From positions 45,153,690-45,217,689 of the forward strand of contig CM067358.1 of the NCBI GenBank assembly GCA_034190875.2: a DNA stretch of 64,000 nt, written 5' to 3'. Position numbers and translations under genes: made by a program. Position 1 is the stretch's first letter. Every line of letters begins with the position of its first letter. The notes under the pieces were generated by a model. The model was not told the DNA's origin. It searched no databases and worked only from the letters and a program-made list of their open reading frames with translations. Below are positions 50,585 through 64,000 of this stretch, piece by piece. Origin of the DNA: Urechis unicinctus. Lineage: Eukaryota > Annelida > Polychaeta > Xenopneusta > Urechidae.

Positions 50585-53500
50585 GAGTGTCACCTATCAA
50601 CAAAGCAATGACCCGCCAATCATTATTTTGTTAATAATTGCTGTAATGTTGGTCTGGCACACTGGACATAAGCCACATTTCTTCACATATGCAGTGTCGA
50701 CATTGCTACAAGTCATCTTTGATTCAATTGCGGTTGCTACAATATGTAGCTGATCCAATAATCTATTTAGCAAACTGCAGCAAACACTATGCAGTAGTAC
50801 AACATGATTTTTGTTTCTGCTGAATAATAATCATTCTTCTTCAAAACTATTTATCACAGCTCCTTTTTAAAAGAGGTAGCTGATGTTGTGGTTTGTATTG
50901 TGAGAAGAGGTGGCACAATTATATAAAGAACTTGGACAACACACATCGCACGCGAAATGTAACTTTTGGAATCAATGACATGTAACAAAAGATGCGCACA
51001 CAATGAGAATGCAAGCTTTGATAGCCTTTAGTTCGAAAGACCAAATATCATAGTCTCAACACGTCTAATTTGTATACTATCTTGCTGTTTTTGTAACGTT
51101 GATTCACTTATTAGATAATAAGCAAAGCTGATGTTTTTCGCTTCTACACGAGTAAAGCACCAGTTTTGTTGGCCCTTTGTTAAACTACCACTAGCATAGA
51201 CAATGTTCATTGTACAGATATTGTTCTGGAACAATAAATTACGGAAATATAATAAGCCAAAAATTATCAAATGGCTTACCTTTTTCAGGATATGATTGCT
51301 CGTCATGAAAAACATACAATTACGCGGTTCATAATAACGTGCAGTGAATCATTCCAAATATGTAATTATCCAATAATTTGCAAACTCATGGTATGGAAAC
51401 TAGCCCTGCTCACTCTACACGCTGATGGATAAGATATAATCGAATTTGCTTCCCTCAGCTCCTCTGGATTGCTATCACGGGTCAACGCCGATTACGCTGC
51501 AAAACACGATGATGACAATGATGACAATGGCACCTAAAGCCGATGTTAATGCGTCTTACACTCAGAGTGATTCAAGACAAACCTCCAGACTTTCCTCAGC
51601 AGACTATGTAGTGCTATCAAAACGGTGTATCGTAGTATCAATGTATGCTAAACAAACCAAATATCAATCGATTGTAGTTGGTATAGATTGCCAGTGTGCA
51701 TGCCAGGTCGTGAATTGCTGCTTTTTACGGAATCAGTCTGATATAGCCTAGACAACATTGGGCAGACGACGAACAGTAATTAAGTTCGGTTGTTCGCTCT
51801 TCTAGCAGGGTTAAGTGAAAATCAGTTTGCACAGCTTCAGGTGTCTATAGGTTGTAATTTACATACCTTTCATATACGCTATTTCTGTTAGCGACTTGCT
51901 GGCTCACCTCTTGAATATCATTATCCTGATACAACTGCCTCATCGAGTCTACCTGCGTTATGTACCCACACCATCAAACATATCAGTCGTAAATATAAAA
52001 CCTCATTCATTGTATAATTCAAAACATACAGTATTCGAACCATATATTCTTTGTCGCATAACACGATATAATCATCGAAAACATAAAGTAAACCCTAACC
52101 CCTTCTTGATTCATGTAGTACGCTCTATTAACCACAAGACATCGTTGGACAATTTGTTCACTTTTAAAATGCAGATAAAACGGCGTGCAATGCAAATTCC
52201 TTAAACAGGTTGCCTACTTGGTCCTTCCTCTGGACGAGGCCCCATGCTTGTTTAGCCGGCCTATGTAACACGATTAGTGAAAGCGCAGCAGTTGCGTCTC
52301 AATACAAGTAAGGCCACAGCAAGGAATCTCAACGTCCATTAACTAAGTAACTGCGTGATGTACTGCCGGTAAACGAAAGCAGTGTATTTCCGCAATTTGT
52401 CATTATTGATCTATTTACATGTGGTATTTTTAATTTGCATCTTTAAAGACCATGCAACATATCTCTGCTTCTGATATATCAGATCCCACTTATCTAATGG
52501 AATAGTACACCCCTTCTACTAGCAGTGGCTGGCGAAATATCTTTGACAATCAGACTTGAATTGTGATTAGCTGCACTTTCACGACGAAGAACTGGCACTT
52601 TCTCAAATATTACATAAATGGTTTTAAACCTAAGCCATCTCAGATATAGTTCTAATTAAGAGCACGATAACTTGAAAAGGTGATTTTTATAGTAGGCTGA
52701 TAAATGTGCGTGCCCGTAAGGTATTGACAAAAAGTTATCAAGCCCAGCCGACCCATTTCAAGCCTTATGATCACCATGGTGGTTAGGAAAAACATAACCG
52801 CTTTTGTCGCTTAGCCCTGCCCGACTTTTACACAATACTATACAAAGCGCTTCGCGCACAAAACGTCAAAATGGGCCATGCACTTATGCTAGATATGAGG
52901 GGCATTCCCTATATTTAGTATCAATAGCTTTATAGTGTTGCTAGGGTTCATAAAGCCACAAGTAGAATTAGCTAATGAACCGCTGATGGTGTCTATAATT
53001 GGCTGTTTATTGTCGTATTTTAGAAGCCGCTGAAAACATTGTATGCGTAGGGATATTGTACGCGTGATAAGGATAATGTCCCAATATTAACAATAAATGA
53101 TTCGATATTGTAGGGAAACCGGTAGTATAACATCGAACATCGTTTATGCACGACATACGCAGTTGAGTATTGCGTTACATACCTCACTGGCTTGCTACTT
53201 GGATCTTTCTATTCGTTTCGCCTACTGCCTAAGTTTGTCTTCAATTTACAGCATTTAGAATCCTGATCAATGACGTCAATTCCAGCTCATAACGTGATGG
53301 TGGAGTACAGACACGTCATTCAATTAACGTCATAATAAATCGAGCTGCTTGTTAGTCCTGTTGGTGCGTGTCCGATATACTTCCTCACTTATGTGTTCCC
53401 GATCAGGCGAACCTAATTGCTACCGCAATATGTAACCAATCATTGCGATGAATCAACTGACTGAACCTGATAGGTTATGAATGGCGTCCTGTATATAGGA

Positions 53501-56500
53501 TAAGGCAATTACAGAGGAAGCACTGCACGAGGGAACCTCCATGACGTTTTTACATGCTATCCCCTAAAGGCTAACCTTACATACGGCTGCTGATCACGCA
53601 CTTCTGTCTTCAGTTATTTTTTCGGTATCCGTAGTTTATATTTAGTATTCGAACGATGCAGCGGGACTCATATGGGAGAGAGGCTATGTAGTAACATACA
53701 TCTCGTGTGGGAACGTTATGGAACACAATTTCAGGATGCCATCCGTGTGACAAAGCTTTTTAAATAGTTGTCCAGTCGTTGAAATGCTTATGTACACCAT
53801 TGTTTTACATTCAATTTCAGATATATTTTTTTACAAAAACTTTGTGCATTATTGTTGTTTCTACCAATCATTGCAATACCCCTTCTTATTGTGAGATGCT
53901 CACTTACTGACGGTAAGGTCCTTAATTGGGCGACGATCTATCACAAAATGTACTGAAAGTGAATCTAAAGCGGATATTTTTGCTGTTGCTGTAACGACGT
54001 GTTTTTACTGAGTAAGCGTCATGTGGTGTGTCGACTTGTAATAGCTAATGCAATGCGTCAAGTTTAAAGAGAGAGCCAATCGTATATCAGAGCTTGTGAA
54101 ATACCGCTATGTATAACACATGACATGTGGCCATATACAAGAGACCACGGATTGTGACGTAAGGGTGGTCTACCTTGGGCTGCGTTTGATATCTCAAATC
54201 GATTTACGCAGAACAGTGCTGAATAGGACATCCAAAATTCAGCTAATAACAATGAACTCGGTGAGTATAGTTTGAATGTCGTTTTAACAGGGGAAGTTGC
54301 TACGGTTGACAATGCCCATCACCTTTGAACAAACCCTCACGAGAAGTTATGCATCCTTAAGGGGCAATCACGTGCTAAGCGAGGTGCTCTACAAACATGG
54401 GCGATCTGAATCTTGTATGTATGCTTTTTCATAACGTTCGGTGAGCGCTATGGTGTGTTCGAATATTATGTCCTGTTTCACAACAGCTTGCATGCGCATG
54501 CATCGTTATTCTCCTTCAATACCTAGCCGGATTTGTTATTCGATATATAGCTTTAGACCAATCATAGCGCGTTGCAAGAGTATAGGGGTTGGCTCTTTCT
54601 GCAAGCTTACCAATGTCTTAACAGCCATCTACAAGGCAGCCTTCTCTTTAAAAGAAACCTGCCCGCGACTCGAACTCACATTATAATGTTCATGTTGGTA
54701 TGATTGCTTAGAAAACCATAGCAGAAGCTGTTGTGGCCATGAATGATTGCAATGTTACAATAGGCTGATTTCATGGAGGTTCTAACCGTGTGATTGAGTA
54801 CACGGCATATCGATATAACCTCCAGCGTGTCATCACGAAATGAGCAGTAAAACAGTAATGCGTGGTAATTGACAGACACGAGGTAATGACAATTCCTCTC
54901 ATCGAATATTCTGCTACCCAAGTAACCTACGTCTTGTGGATATGTTATATGCACCAGGGATGGTTCTGCTTTTCCTGTCAATGGTCAGCCAATCAGCCTT
55001 CAATGTAGCAGGAACAACCATGCTTCACAAGCTCAATCACAATTTCGATAGCAACTTGATACCTTGATTAATGTTTAAACTGTATTATATTACATTGTAT
55101 TATATGAGATTCACAACGCAATAAGCATAGTACTTGGTGGCAGCAGGTGAAACCAATGTTTCGGTATCTTTGTGGTTATTTAAGGCCAGGTATCTTTACC
55201 ATATAAAAAGAGCGAAGATAGCCCCCCGCGCACCAACTTTTAGATTGAGCCTTTCTATGTGTGAAGACAGAAAGGAGCAAATTCGATTACGAGCGGGTTA
55301 TTTAATAGTGATGTTTGCTATTTGGCTGTCAAGACCCAATGATCATAGCAAGACACCTACCACAGGCATCAAATCTGTTACACTGATAACCAAGGTTACT
55401 ATATGGTCGTGGTGAGGTTAATCACGAAACCGTGAATGACAGAAACTGTCCGCCCAATTTGTTTTCTAAATGACCTTCATAGTCTTCTGACGCACACGGA
55501 GAGTACACAATTGGAATATGGAATTCGTTTAAATTGACACGTAAGAAATACAAACTGCATTTATTTGGTTTATTTGCTGAAATCAGTGGTATCTCTTTTA
55601 TTAAATTATTTACAATGGCGGTGTATTCAGTACACGAAGTTACTGAAAATTCGTGTATTTAAGTAGCAAAGAAGAATATTTATATATATGGTGCGCATGG
55701 AATTCTAAAAGTTATTGAAGGACCCTGGGCGAGTTGTCGCATTATCGAAATTACAATTTAGGGATAACTATTATCAGTGCCGTTTTATCAAGAAAATCGT
55801 CAGTCTTTTCGCATCACACGATCGAGGAGGAATCATTATTCGCTTGCACTGGGAAGTGGGCGGATTATTTGGACCGATTACATGCATGACTCCCAAACTA
55901 AGAGATATATTGCGCACCTGAGCTCTTGATAACAATGCTTAGCATGCAACTTGTTCGTCAGTGAGCATAAGGTCAGAGGTAATGTACATTGCCGCACAAT
56001 TAATGATAATGAGATTAAGTCGGAATGTGGATTGTTAAGGGACCTACTGTTGGCTAGGGTTATTCGTAACGGGTATGCATGGATTTGCCGGCATAGGCGG
56101 ACACATATTGCCACCACTCTGTCGATAATGAATATAACGAGTAGAATGCCAGACGTTCCATGACATATTCGATCTGTCTGAGTAACAGCTTGATATAGGA
56201 TTAATGTTGTCTACCAAAAAGGTAGATCAATGCCTATATCATTACAGTGCAATGGATAGCGCCCGAAACTAGCCGATCAATATCGTTTGTAGGATATAGT
56301 GTTATTTGTAATACAATTGGTATAACAAACAACTTGTTTTATTCATATCACGGTGTATGAAGCGCATACCTGCATGCAGACGACAGATTTCTGACTTGCT
56401 TGCTTGACTCAACAATATACACCGACATAAGGACGATACTTACAGAAGCGATATACTGTACTGTCCTCAGTGCCCTTAATCTCTGTATGATAATCATATA

Positions 56501-56769
56501 TCATGTCATGATATATAATACATCTCATGGACGTTTGCCTGGTGTTTTACAACTGCGTTACAATTGAGATGTAGAGGCTGTTCGTCGTCTGTGGCTCAGA
56601 AGTCGCACATCATCAACGCTGTGACAATGACTCAGCTTAATGATTTATCGATCGAAATGCTTAATTACTGTACGGTGTTTACGGTGTGTACATATAATTG
56701 AGGCGCTGCAGTTACATCCATTTTTTGGCTCAATAAAATTCAATGAGATGACATAATGTGTCAGATATA

Positions 56770-56792
56770 CACTCACACACACACACACACAA
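56770..56792. repeat. Short (CA)n microsatellite
   Basis: About ten CA units, followed by an interrupted CA-rich and then TA-rich tail to about 56830. Confidence 0.9.
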
Positions 56793-58172
56793 ACACGCAC
56801 ACAAATTCACATATATGTATATATCGATGTATATTTATTTATAGTATCTATTATGTTCATGAGCGTTGGTTGGATGCATTCGACTACCAGATGCATTTTA
56901 TGACAGATCATATTTAACGCGAATTTACGATCACGAACATGGACGACCTATACATTCGTTAATAGAGAATAAATTACCAAACATTCATCACATCGAAATC
57001 GGGATTCGTAGATAGAATGCAAAAGAAACCACCCCTTTGGAGCACAGCGCTTGGTTTGATGTTGTGATTTAGCTACTCTGTTCATGTCTGAGGAACGTGT
57101 TTTGCCTGCCATAATGGGTATACATCGGTTTTTGGCGTGACACGGACCCTATAATTGCCTCTAACCTACTGTACCCGTAATGCTATTAGTGTCGACGGAA
57201 TGACAGATGAATCGGCAAATGAGAGAACCTTTTCATATGCTTTCACTTTGGACTCGCCTACAAATGACCTGCAATTACACTTGGTGATCTTTGCTCGTGC
57301 AGCTATTTTGTTACCCGGACTGGAGTCGTATCGTGAAGGACTGTGTAGCGACACAAGCCACGAACTCAAGGTGTTGGTTGCAGAAGAATGTGTATACGTG
57401 ATTACCCGACGTCTACGGCGGGCTAATGTCACCTTCCAGAAGTAAATGTATACATGTATGTCAGTGTTTCACGATGGTGACATAATCACGATTCTCCCCC
57501 ACCATCAATACAACTTCAATGCCGATACTGCTGATAACAAAACCGGAACATCCACGTTTGCATCAGTAAACGTTCATTTGTTCAAATGAAATATATCAAA
57601 TTGTTGATTTTGTTGCAAGTTTCTGCAGAAAGAGAATTATTCGTTAGCATAGGGTAACGGATTTTGATAAAATAAAACCGGTCTCATGGAAGCATCCGAA
57701 AGCAAACATCTGTATTATGCTGCTGTTTGGCTTGACATTTTAAAAACCAGCATAAATATGTTGATATGCGGGTTGTGTTCTGATGTATTGCATCTGCTCT
57801 ATGTAGAGTGAATAGCCGGTGACACTAAATTGTATGTGTCACATTAACTGGGATATTAGCTAATGCTGGCACATCCAAATATGCACATCAAAGTGTTCAT
57901 ATCGTAAACTGTGTGGATGATTTGTAGCCAAGTACGTCAAGACAAGCAGTTATCTTAAAGCAATCTGTATGCTAAAAAGGTTAGCAACTTGATAGCCGAT
58001 AAATCATTTACAAATATACGAGGGACATCCATGAGGTCCTTCCTTCGAGTGCTCATTCAAATTTGACATGGGAAAGCAATGACACAGGGTTTTATTTACG
58101 TGCGCGCTATGTAATGTCCTAACCACGATCAGCAAGTCCGCTTTCTCTCAAATACACGACTCTTACTCGACG

Positions 58173-58199
58173 ATGGCTGATGCTGAATTATTTATCCCG
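58173..58199 (+). CDS. Speculative first coding exon
   Basis: ATG 58173 has a favourable context (A at -3, G at +4) and opens MADAELFIP, which ends in phase 0 at a decent splice donor (CCCG|GTATGT region, GT at 58200-58201). No downstream exon could be linked, so this may be chance. Confidence 0.12.
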
Positions 58200-61100
58200 G
58201 TATGTATAACGTATTTCATATTCCCTTGCTACATTTTGACAGAACGTACGGCAGTCGGTTTTTGAGCAAAAGACGGTTACTTGACTCATATTGTCGAATT
58301 GTTTTGGAGTAACCGTTCGCTACTTATACCACAAATACTTATAAATGAAATGTGACCAATGTTACTGACATAAGAAAACAGAAAGTGGTGAAAGGTGTAT
58401 CTTCGTTAGTACGCACGGGCCCAACCTTAACGTGATAAGCCAACAAATGTTGGGATGCCCTAATTCAAATTGAACAATTGCACTAATTCAAACACTCAAA
58501 ATCATTCACGTTGAATGATGAAAGCGCATTTCACATGATATTAATTATGATTTAATGAACTACCTTCATGGCAGGTCAAAATGATCTGTGCACACTGCTC
58601 ACTTTAACTAGTTTCCTTATTGACATTTATTCGTCCAATCACGCTCAACATAGGTGTGCTTTTGATTTAGGCAAAATTCGATAACTGCTTCCCTTTCATT
58701 GCAGCAATACAGAGCCTATCATGTATTCTTCCCGTGGTTCTAGGTAATGCCACTATATATAACAAGACATTTCACCGACATATTGTGCGTATTGGACCAC
58801 TCCGCAGACCCTATTCTGTCACGTTTATGGCTGCGGATAAAGCTATCAGTATTTTTCCCAAATGCATCACTTTCCTGACGACTGGGCATCAATATTGTTC
58901 CAATGCCTTTAAAACAAGCATGAATGCGCGTGTGTGTTTCAAGTAGCGCTTAGGCTTCACTGCTTACGTAAGTTCGTGCTTTTTCCTCGGGCCATTGTTT
59001 ATATACTTAATGCTGTGCTCAGTAATTGTTTGCCGATAATGGCGCTGGTGTATATGGCATGCACTGTAATGCATATAAATGATAATCTAAGCAGCTTTCT
59101 TGGTACACAATCGCGCATATTGTATGAATAACGATTAAACATTTGCGATAAGAAAAGGTTAACATGCACTAGCTATAACAAAAAACTAATCAGTCAATTG
59201 ATTGAAGGTGTAGTGCTAATTAATAATGGCAGTAGAGCGCACTGCAATGACTACTTCACTCACATACGTTCCTAGGAATATTATTGATAAAATATGTTCG
59301 TCATTGAAATGCATTACCATCATTTACATCGACGTAAACGATTTTAAAGAAGCTTCATTATGCTTGGCGCTTAATTCTGCACGGTCATTACTGGATTTTG
59401 CGCCCTGGGAACACACATGTTATACGCTAGACTATTATGGAAGATAGGTTCGTAGTTGGAAGTGAAATGGTAATGCATTGCAAGTTTTCCAATATTCCTT
59501 CCACTGTATCTATGCATCGGCCGTATATTCTGGAATGCTCTGGTTCCCAAGAACACTTTATATATTACTACAAAACAGAACATTACGTATTCATCACCTT
59601 TGTTCATGAAAAATAATGCAGCATCACTACAGGCAGATTTAATATTGGTTGTGGTGACATAATACCAGCTGGGGATTACGTGGAGAATGCCCACTTGCAT
59701 TAACTAGGTTACAGTGTATGGGTCGATTACCAGGTTCGTGAGTATAACTAAGAACAATTGTGTCAAAGCCATCGCACTCAAACTTTAAGCTGACACAGCA
59801 CATATGCAAGGGAAAGAGTATTTACTAAAGCAAATATATTAACTTGACAATCGATTATATGTGCATAGCAATACGCAAGACGAGGCATCCGATTGATCGA
59901 ATAATTGGCAGACTGAGCACAAGCGGTAAAACTAATTATCACACAATGACTGCATAGTCCAATTTGCTACGCTTTTTTGCAAGACAGGCCCACCTGGCTG
60001 ACCATGCATGCAAGATTAAGGTTTAACACTGCATGTAACAACGAGGAATTGCAACGAATGAGGATTATTATGGTGTTTGGCTAGGCCCCATGAATAGCCG
60101 AAATACCCTTGCCGCTAACCCGCTGCTACCAATAAGCTGTTGGAGTTGGATCATATACTTTATATAGTAAATGGTCCTAATAAATTTGTGGTGTGATTTC
60201 GCTGCAGTACCGCTGCCTGTTTGCAAATATGTTCAGTGAGGCGTCAGTGCCTCTGACCTGGGCTTATGCTAAGGTCATGCTACATATCGCTGCCAATGTA
60301 TTTGTTCGTTGCCTGTAATTTACAAATATCAATCACGCTCATCCGCATAATTATTATGCACGTCAGTTGCGTTTGCTGAATAATTGCCGCTGATATCCAA
60401 AAACTGTGCTTCAGTGTGTTTTGCATTTTAGACTTCCAAGATTGTAACGTCGCAATAAACCGCACCAATTCTCCGCTAAAATTTGAGATCTGTTGTTAAG
60501 TTTTCACTCTGCTCGTATGCCTACATCTATTGCCGTGCATAGCACTATAATAAAACAGCTTGTTGTATCCACATAAAGGTATTCAAGGGTCAACGTAAAC
60601 CTTATGCAACCAAGCTGACCCTCTTGCGTTATATGGCGATCGGAATTGTATAACAGATGCACTCGTGAACGCTCAGGCAAGAGATCACAATATATTGCAA
60701 AAAGGGGTTTCCAACGGGGTGCTTATTTATTTATCTGCAGTCTTCCAATTATATTTAGCTTCCGCTCATTAAATGATTGGTCCAAGTGGAGTTGCAGGCA
60801 ATCATTTCATATCTTTGTCACAAAAGGAGTATATGTAATTTGTGTGTCATATCTGTGTTCCCACATATACTTAATCCAAATTCAAATAGGCTCTATTTTC
60901 GGTTTATTTCGTGGAGCATTGTCTGTATTCCATTCCTTGTGCGCATACAATGGGGACCCATTTGCAAACAGCATTTCAAGATCAGATTATATTTCGACGA
61001 ACGGCAAATATTTGATATAAATGTCTCAAAGAAATTATTTGGTATTGCAGATGCATATCATCTAAGATTGAGGTTTAGCATAGTTGTCCAAAACTGAACA

Positions 61101-64000
61101 GAGGTTCAACGTGTGAGAGCTGTTGATGACATGCGTGGAATAAACATAGCAGTATATCAACAAACTTGGTCATCAAACTGGCAACTTGGAAGATCATCCG
61201 GGTCGAAAGAACGCGTGTATCGCCAATGCATTTCAACTGAACAATCCGGCTAATGTTCGCTCAGTCCTTTAAGTAGGATATGTTACAGAAGTCGGAAACA
61301 CTTGCAGAACCAACTAAGTGGAATTCCTATAATCATAGATGTTACGGAAAACCATAGCACCTTCCAGGCCACGAAGCAAGCAGGTGTTGCTTCATTGTGA
61401 GTTGCTGTAATATGTGGTGCTTTGCTCACCCTCTGCATGCTGCATGGTAGTCATTGCTGCATTGTGTAATATTCGGCTTTTTAGCGCAAAATAGAGCTTG
61501 CCTCTAAAATTAATATATATCATAGTTCACGATCTACTTTCGCGGCAAGCTTAGCCACAACAGAATCGGAATATTGTTCGATTCGTAAATAACATAAATG
61601 GCTTTTGTTAAATGTCGGCGCCAAATGGTCGAGATACGACGCCTTATATCATCCGTTACGAAAGAAGACAATACCTTTAATAAAAATGCACAGACGGTCG
61701 TTTATCAATGCAAAAATTGTGTAGTAAAGAATAAAATACCGAGCTCCAGCTTCCTCGAAGTTATTTAGGCAATCATTGTCTGTGTATTCAAAGGTTTTTT
61801 AAACCTACTATGCAATATATTTAAAACAGCTATAAATTGGTCAATTGATTGAATAGAAACTAACGATTAAATCACAAACCTGTTTATCAGAGCATAAATG
61901 ATCAAAGAGGAAGTAACGTCTAACGCCTGTATTACTATCCATTTGCAAAAGCAACCTCCTTTTTTCTCTTTCGTTAAGGCTAAGGCGCCATTTTCGTAAA
62001 CGTGTAGGCTTCAGAGCAGTCACTGTTTTAACATTCCCATGGGCAAACAAATGTCGTGGACTTGCATTGTGCGATATTATTCAGTTCGTTATTCAACATA
62101 CAGATAGTTAACAATTACTGAAATGACTGCTGGTTTTAAGGTGGCATGCCTCTTTAATACGGGGTATGTTCTTTGCACACATTTCACATCGTATCCGCTA
62201 TGCTTAGAAAATAACATATTCTGTCATTTTCTTTATTGTAATCATATGTATGCTTCTCCGAAATTGAGTACTGCTCGTTGATTTGCAAGCGAAAGTAGAT
62301 ATTGTAAGCATATTCATGGGTATTATTTATTGTCTTTCAATCACATTTGCCACATGAAATGCATTGACCACTTCATGTATTTTTTCATGAACCATACAAA
62401 AATGTCAATGGCGTGTAACACGTGTGTGCAAAATATTAAGTCAATTTCCATGTTTATCGCTAAGTGCTATAACAAAAAATGCTTTATGCAGTTCGACTGC
62501 ATCAATTTCGGCGGTCTTCGTAGTAATGCGATAACAAATGGCTCGCATCTAAGCAATTTTATTCTTTACCACACACGTGCCCGGCATATCGCATCGGTGA
62601 CTCATACTATGACAGCAGCTCAGGAATGTGTACGTTCAATCTGTTGGATATGTTTGCCTGCATGGCATCACGGGCAGGCAACACTCAGACATGAATGGCC
62701 CACGCCCAAACACTAGAAGCATTGGGATGAAAACTTCGTCACACTTGTAGGTGTTTATGTCATCATTTTATAAATAAATGAATATTTAGCGAAACTTTTG
62801 CCTCATTACATGATGTGCTCGTGCAAAATGTAATAAGGTTGTCAGCACTTGACAGCAATAAAATGACGATGATGGGCAAGGCTAACTAAGATTCAACATG
62901 CGAAGTGCCCTTCACATAATCCCGATGACACAACCTCTAGGTAGAAGCCGTATTGTTGTGATGCCACCGACGCCTGTGATCGGCTGCAGGCGAACAGCAC
63001 TCTGTGAAAACAGTTGTGGCTCCAACTCGATCGCGTTCCATGCTTTTTTGTCCAAGTCCTAATTTTCCGTGTAGGAGAAGTTTGTCCTTTAGTAAGTGCC
63101 ATATGGTTTAAATAATCATATTTAGGGCACAATAATTCAAATTGACCTCTGAAAATATTATATAGTGTATATTCGCCGAGGGCACTCTGTTATTATTACA
63201 GGTAACATTACACCAAGTCTGTGACTGACTGATCGGATCATGCTCTATTATGAATATGATAATATAAATACAAGGATGGATCAGTTATATCCCATTTGAC
63301 GCAGTCAAGATGACGGTTGTCCCCAGTCGCTCAAGAATTTTGGCAATTAATGAAGCTTAAAACGTTTTCTCCACGCCTGCTTGTCCGCTTATCAAAGCGT
63401 TGTGACCTTATCGAACTAGACACAAAGCGTTTCCATGTGACGCTATCAAAACAAAGTGATCAGCCATCGAGCGAGTGAGGTCAGCTGACCTGAGAGCGAT
63501 AGATTCTCGTCACTTCATCGCATGTATATATGTAACGAAAATTTGTTAAATTATCGGTATTGTTGTATAATATGAAGTTGCCGAGTCTCTTCGATAAGGA
63601 CCCGCAGCGCCCCGAGAAATCGCTCAGTATTCCCCTCTTTCTACCATCATACATTTCGCTCGGGATATGAATGTACCTGGGGTGCCTGTGTTTCCCACGG
63701 GGCAAACACCTGTACCCCACATTGCATTGAGTCCATAAATTTTCCTGCGGTCACATACACCTTATCACTGTTTAAAATTCATCCTTATCATTCATCCGAT
63801 AAATCGCTCGGGATTGTGTTCGCCCATATTCGGTGACTAAAGTGTGAGCTCTTTCATTACATCCATATCCCATCCCCAAAGTGGGTCACATCTTCTCAAT
63901 GGCCATTGCTTCTCAGGAGAGCTACGTAGCCACTACGTGCAACGCCGAACTGACATATGTATGAATGTCCACTAAACAACTAAGTTAGGTAACCTGTTTG

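Larger units (their letters stand above)
50585..64000. other. Gene-free region apart from weak signals
   Basis: The largest ORFs (57155-57445, 60646-61020 and 62330-62716 on +) have no recognisable domain, and for 57155-57445 a near-equal ORF lies on the opposite strand. A 10-bp perfect hairpin with a one-base loop lies at 56496-56516, and a short (CA)n at 56770-56792. No RNA gene or transposon recognised. Confidence 0.4.

Noticed and set aside
57155-57445. 96-codon plus-strand ORF with an 88-codon ORF on the opposite strand
   Set aside because: No domain, no splice or promoter context; mirrored ORFs suggest chance avoidance of stops in a GC-richer patch.
60646-61020. 124-codon plus-strand ORF
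   Set aside because: No family motif, overlapped by a second ORF in another frame, composition of random AT-rich DNA.
62330-62716. 128-codon plus-strand ORF rich in Cys and His
   Set aside because: Cys/His spacing does not fit a zinc-binding pattern and no homologous family is recognised.

Overview
The window looks like nuclear DNA of an invertebrate animal, most likely aquatic. It is AT-rich, carries no operon-like gene packing, and has long (TA)n, (CT)n and (GA)n microsatellites, spliced-gene remnants, LINE/SINE/MITE debris and eroded pieces of a Polinton/Maverick (adintovirus-like) DNA element. I cannot name the species from sequence alone. No convincingly intact protein-coding gene is present. 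Nearly everything recognisable is a relic with stops and frameshifts. Two runs of exactly 100 N (10072-10171 and 31060-31159) split the window into three contigs.

Contig 1 (1-10071) holds scattered reverse-transcriptase fragments of a non-LTR retrotransposon (about 1.7-3.5 kb, + strand), a short 'TDRH'-type coding scrap (5.1-5.3 kb), a tRNA-derived SINE (about 5.6-5.9 kb, - strand), a three-exon pseudogene of the cysteine-rich P2X7-C-terminus-like family (7245-6430, - strand), a pair of old diverged direct repeats (8.47 and 8.90 kb) and a (GA)n tract.

Contig 2 (10172-31059) starts with an eroded protein-primed family B DNA polymerase of Polinton type (10350-11580), then a GNAT-acetyltransferase-like reading frame with one in-frame stop (15391-14741). 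It then carries a tandem duplication of about 7.2 kb (15476-22669 and 22670-29802). The two copies differ by substitutions, many indels and microsatellite structure, and no N gap separates them.

Contig 3 (31160-64000) starts with a cluster of Polinton-like structural-type genes. There is a predicted coiled-coil/hydrophobic-tail protein (+), a convergent virion-type protein (-), a second structural protein (+) whose start lies 6 bp from the start of the minus-strand gene, a fibre-like protein with a KKYVDD motif (+) and a two-helix membrane protein (+). Two small unassigned ORFs follow. All the identified element genes are broken. From about 36.9 kb to the end the window is essentially gene-free, apart from AT-rich microsatellites, one (TA)n-bloated MITE with 34-bp inverted repeats and TA target duplications (50302-50584), and a few speculative exon-like signals.

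The main interpretive point is that the polymerase and the structural genes both sit just after a scaffold gap. Flipping the middle contig would bring its polymerase end next to the structural cluster, as expected for one Polinton-like element broken by the assembly. This is inference and can be tested with long reads.
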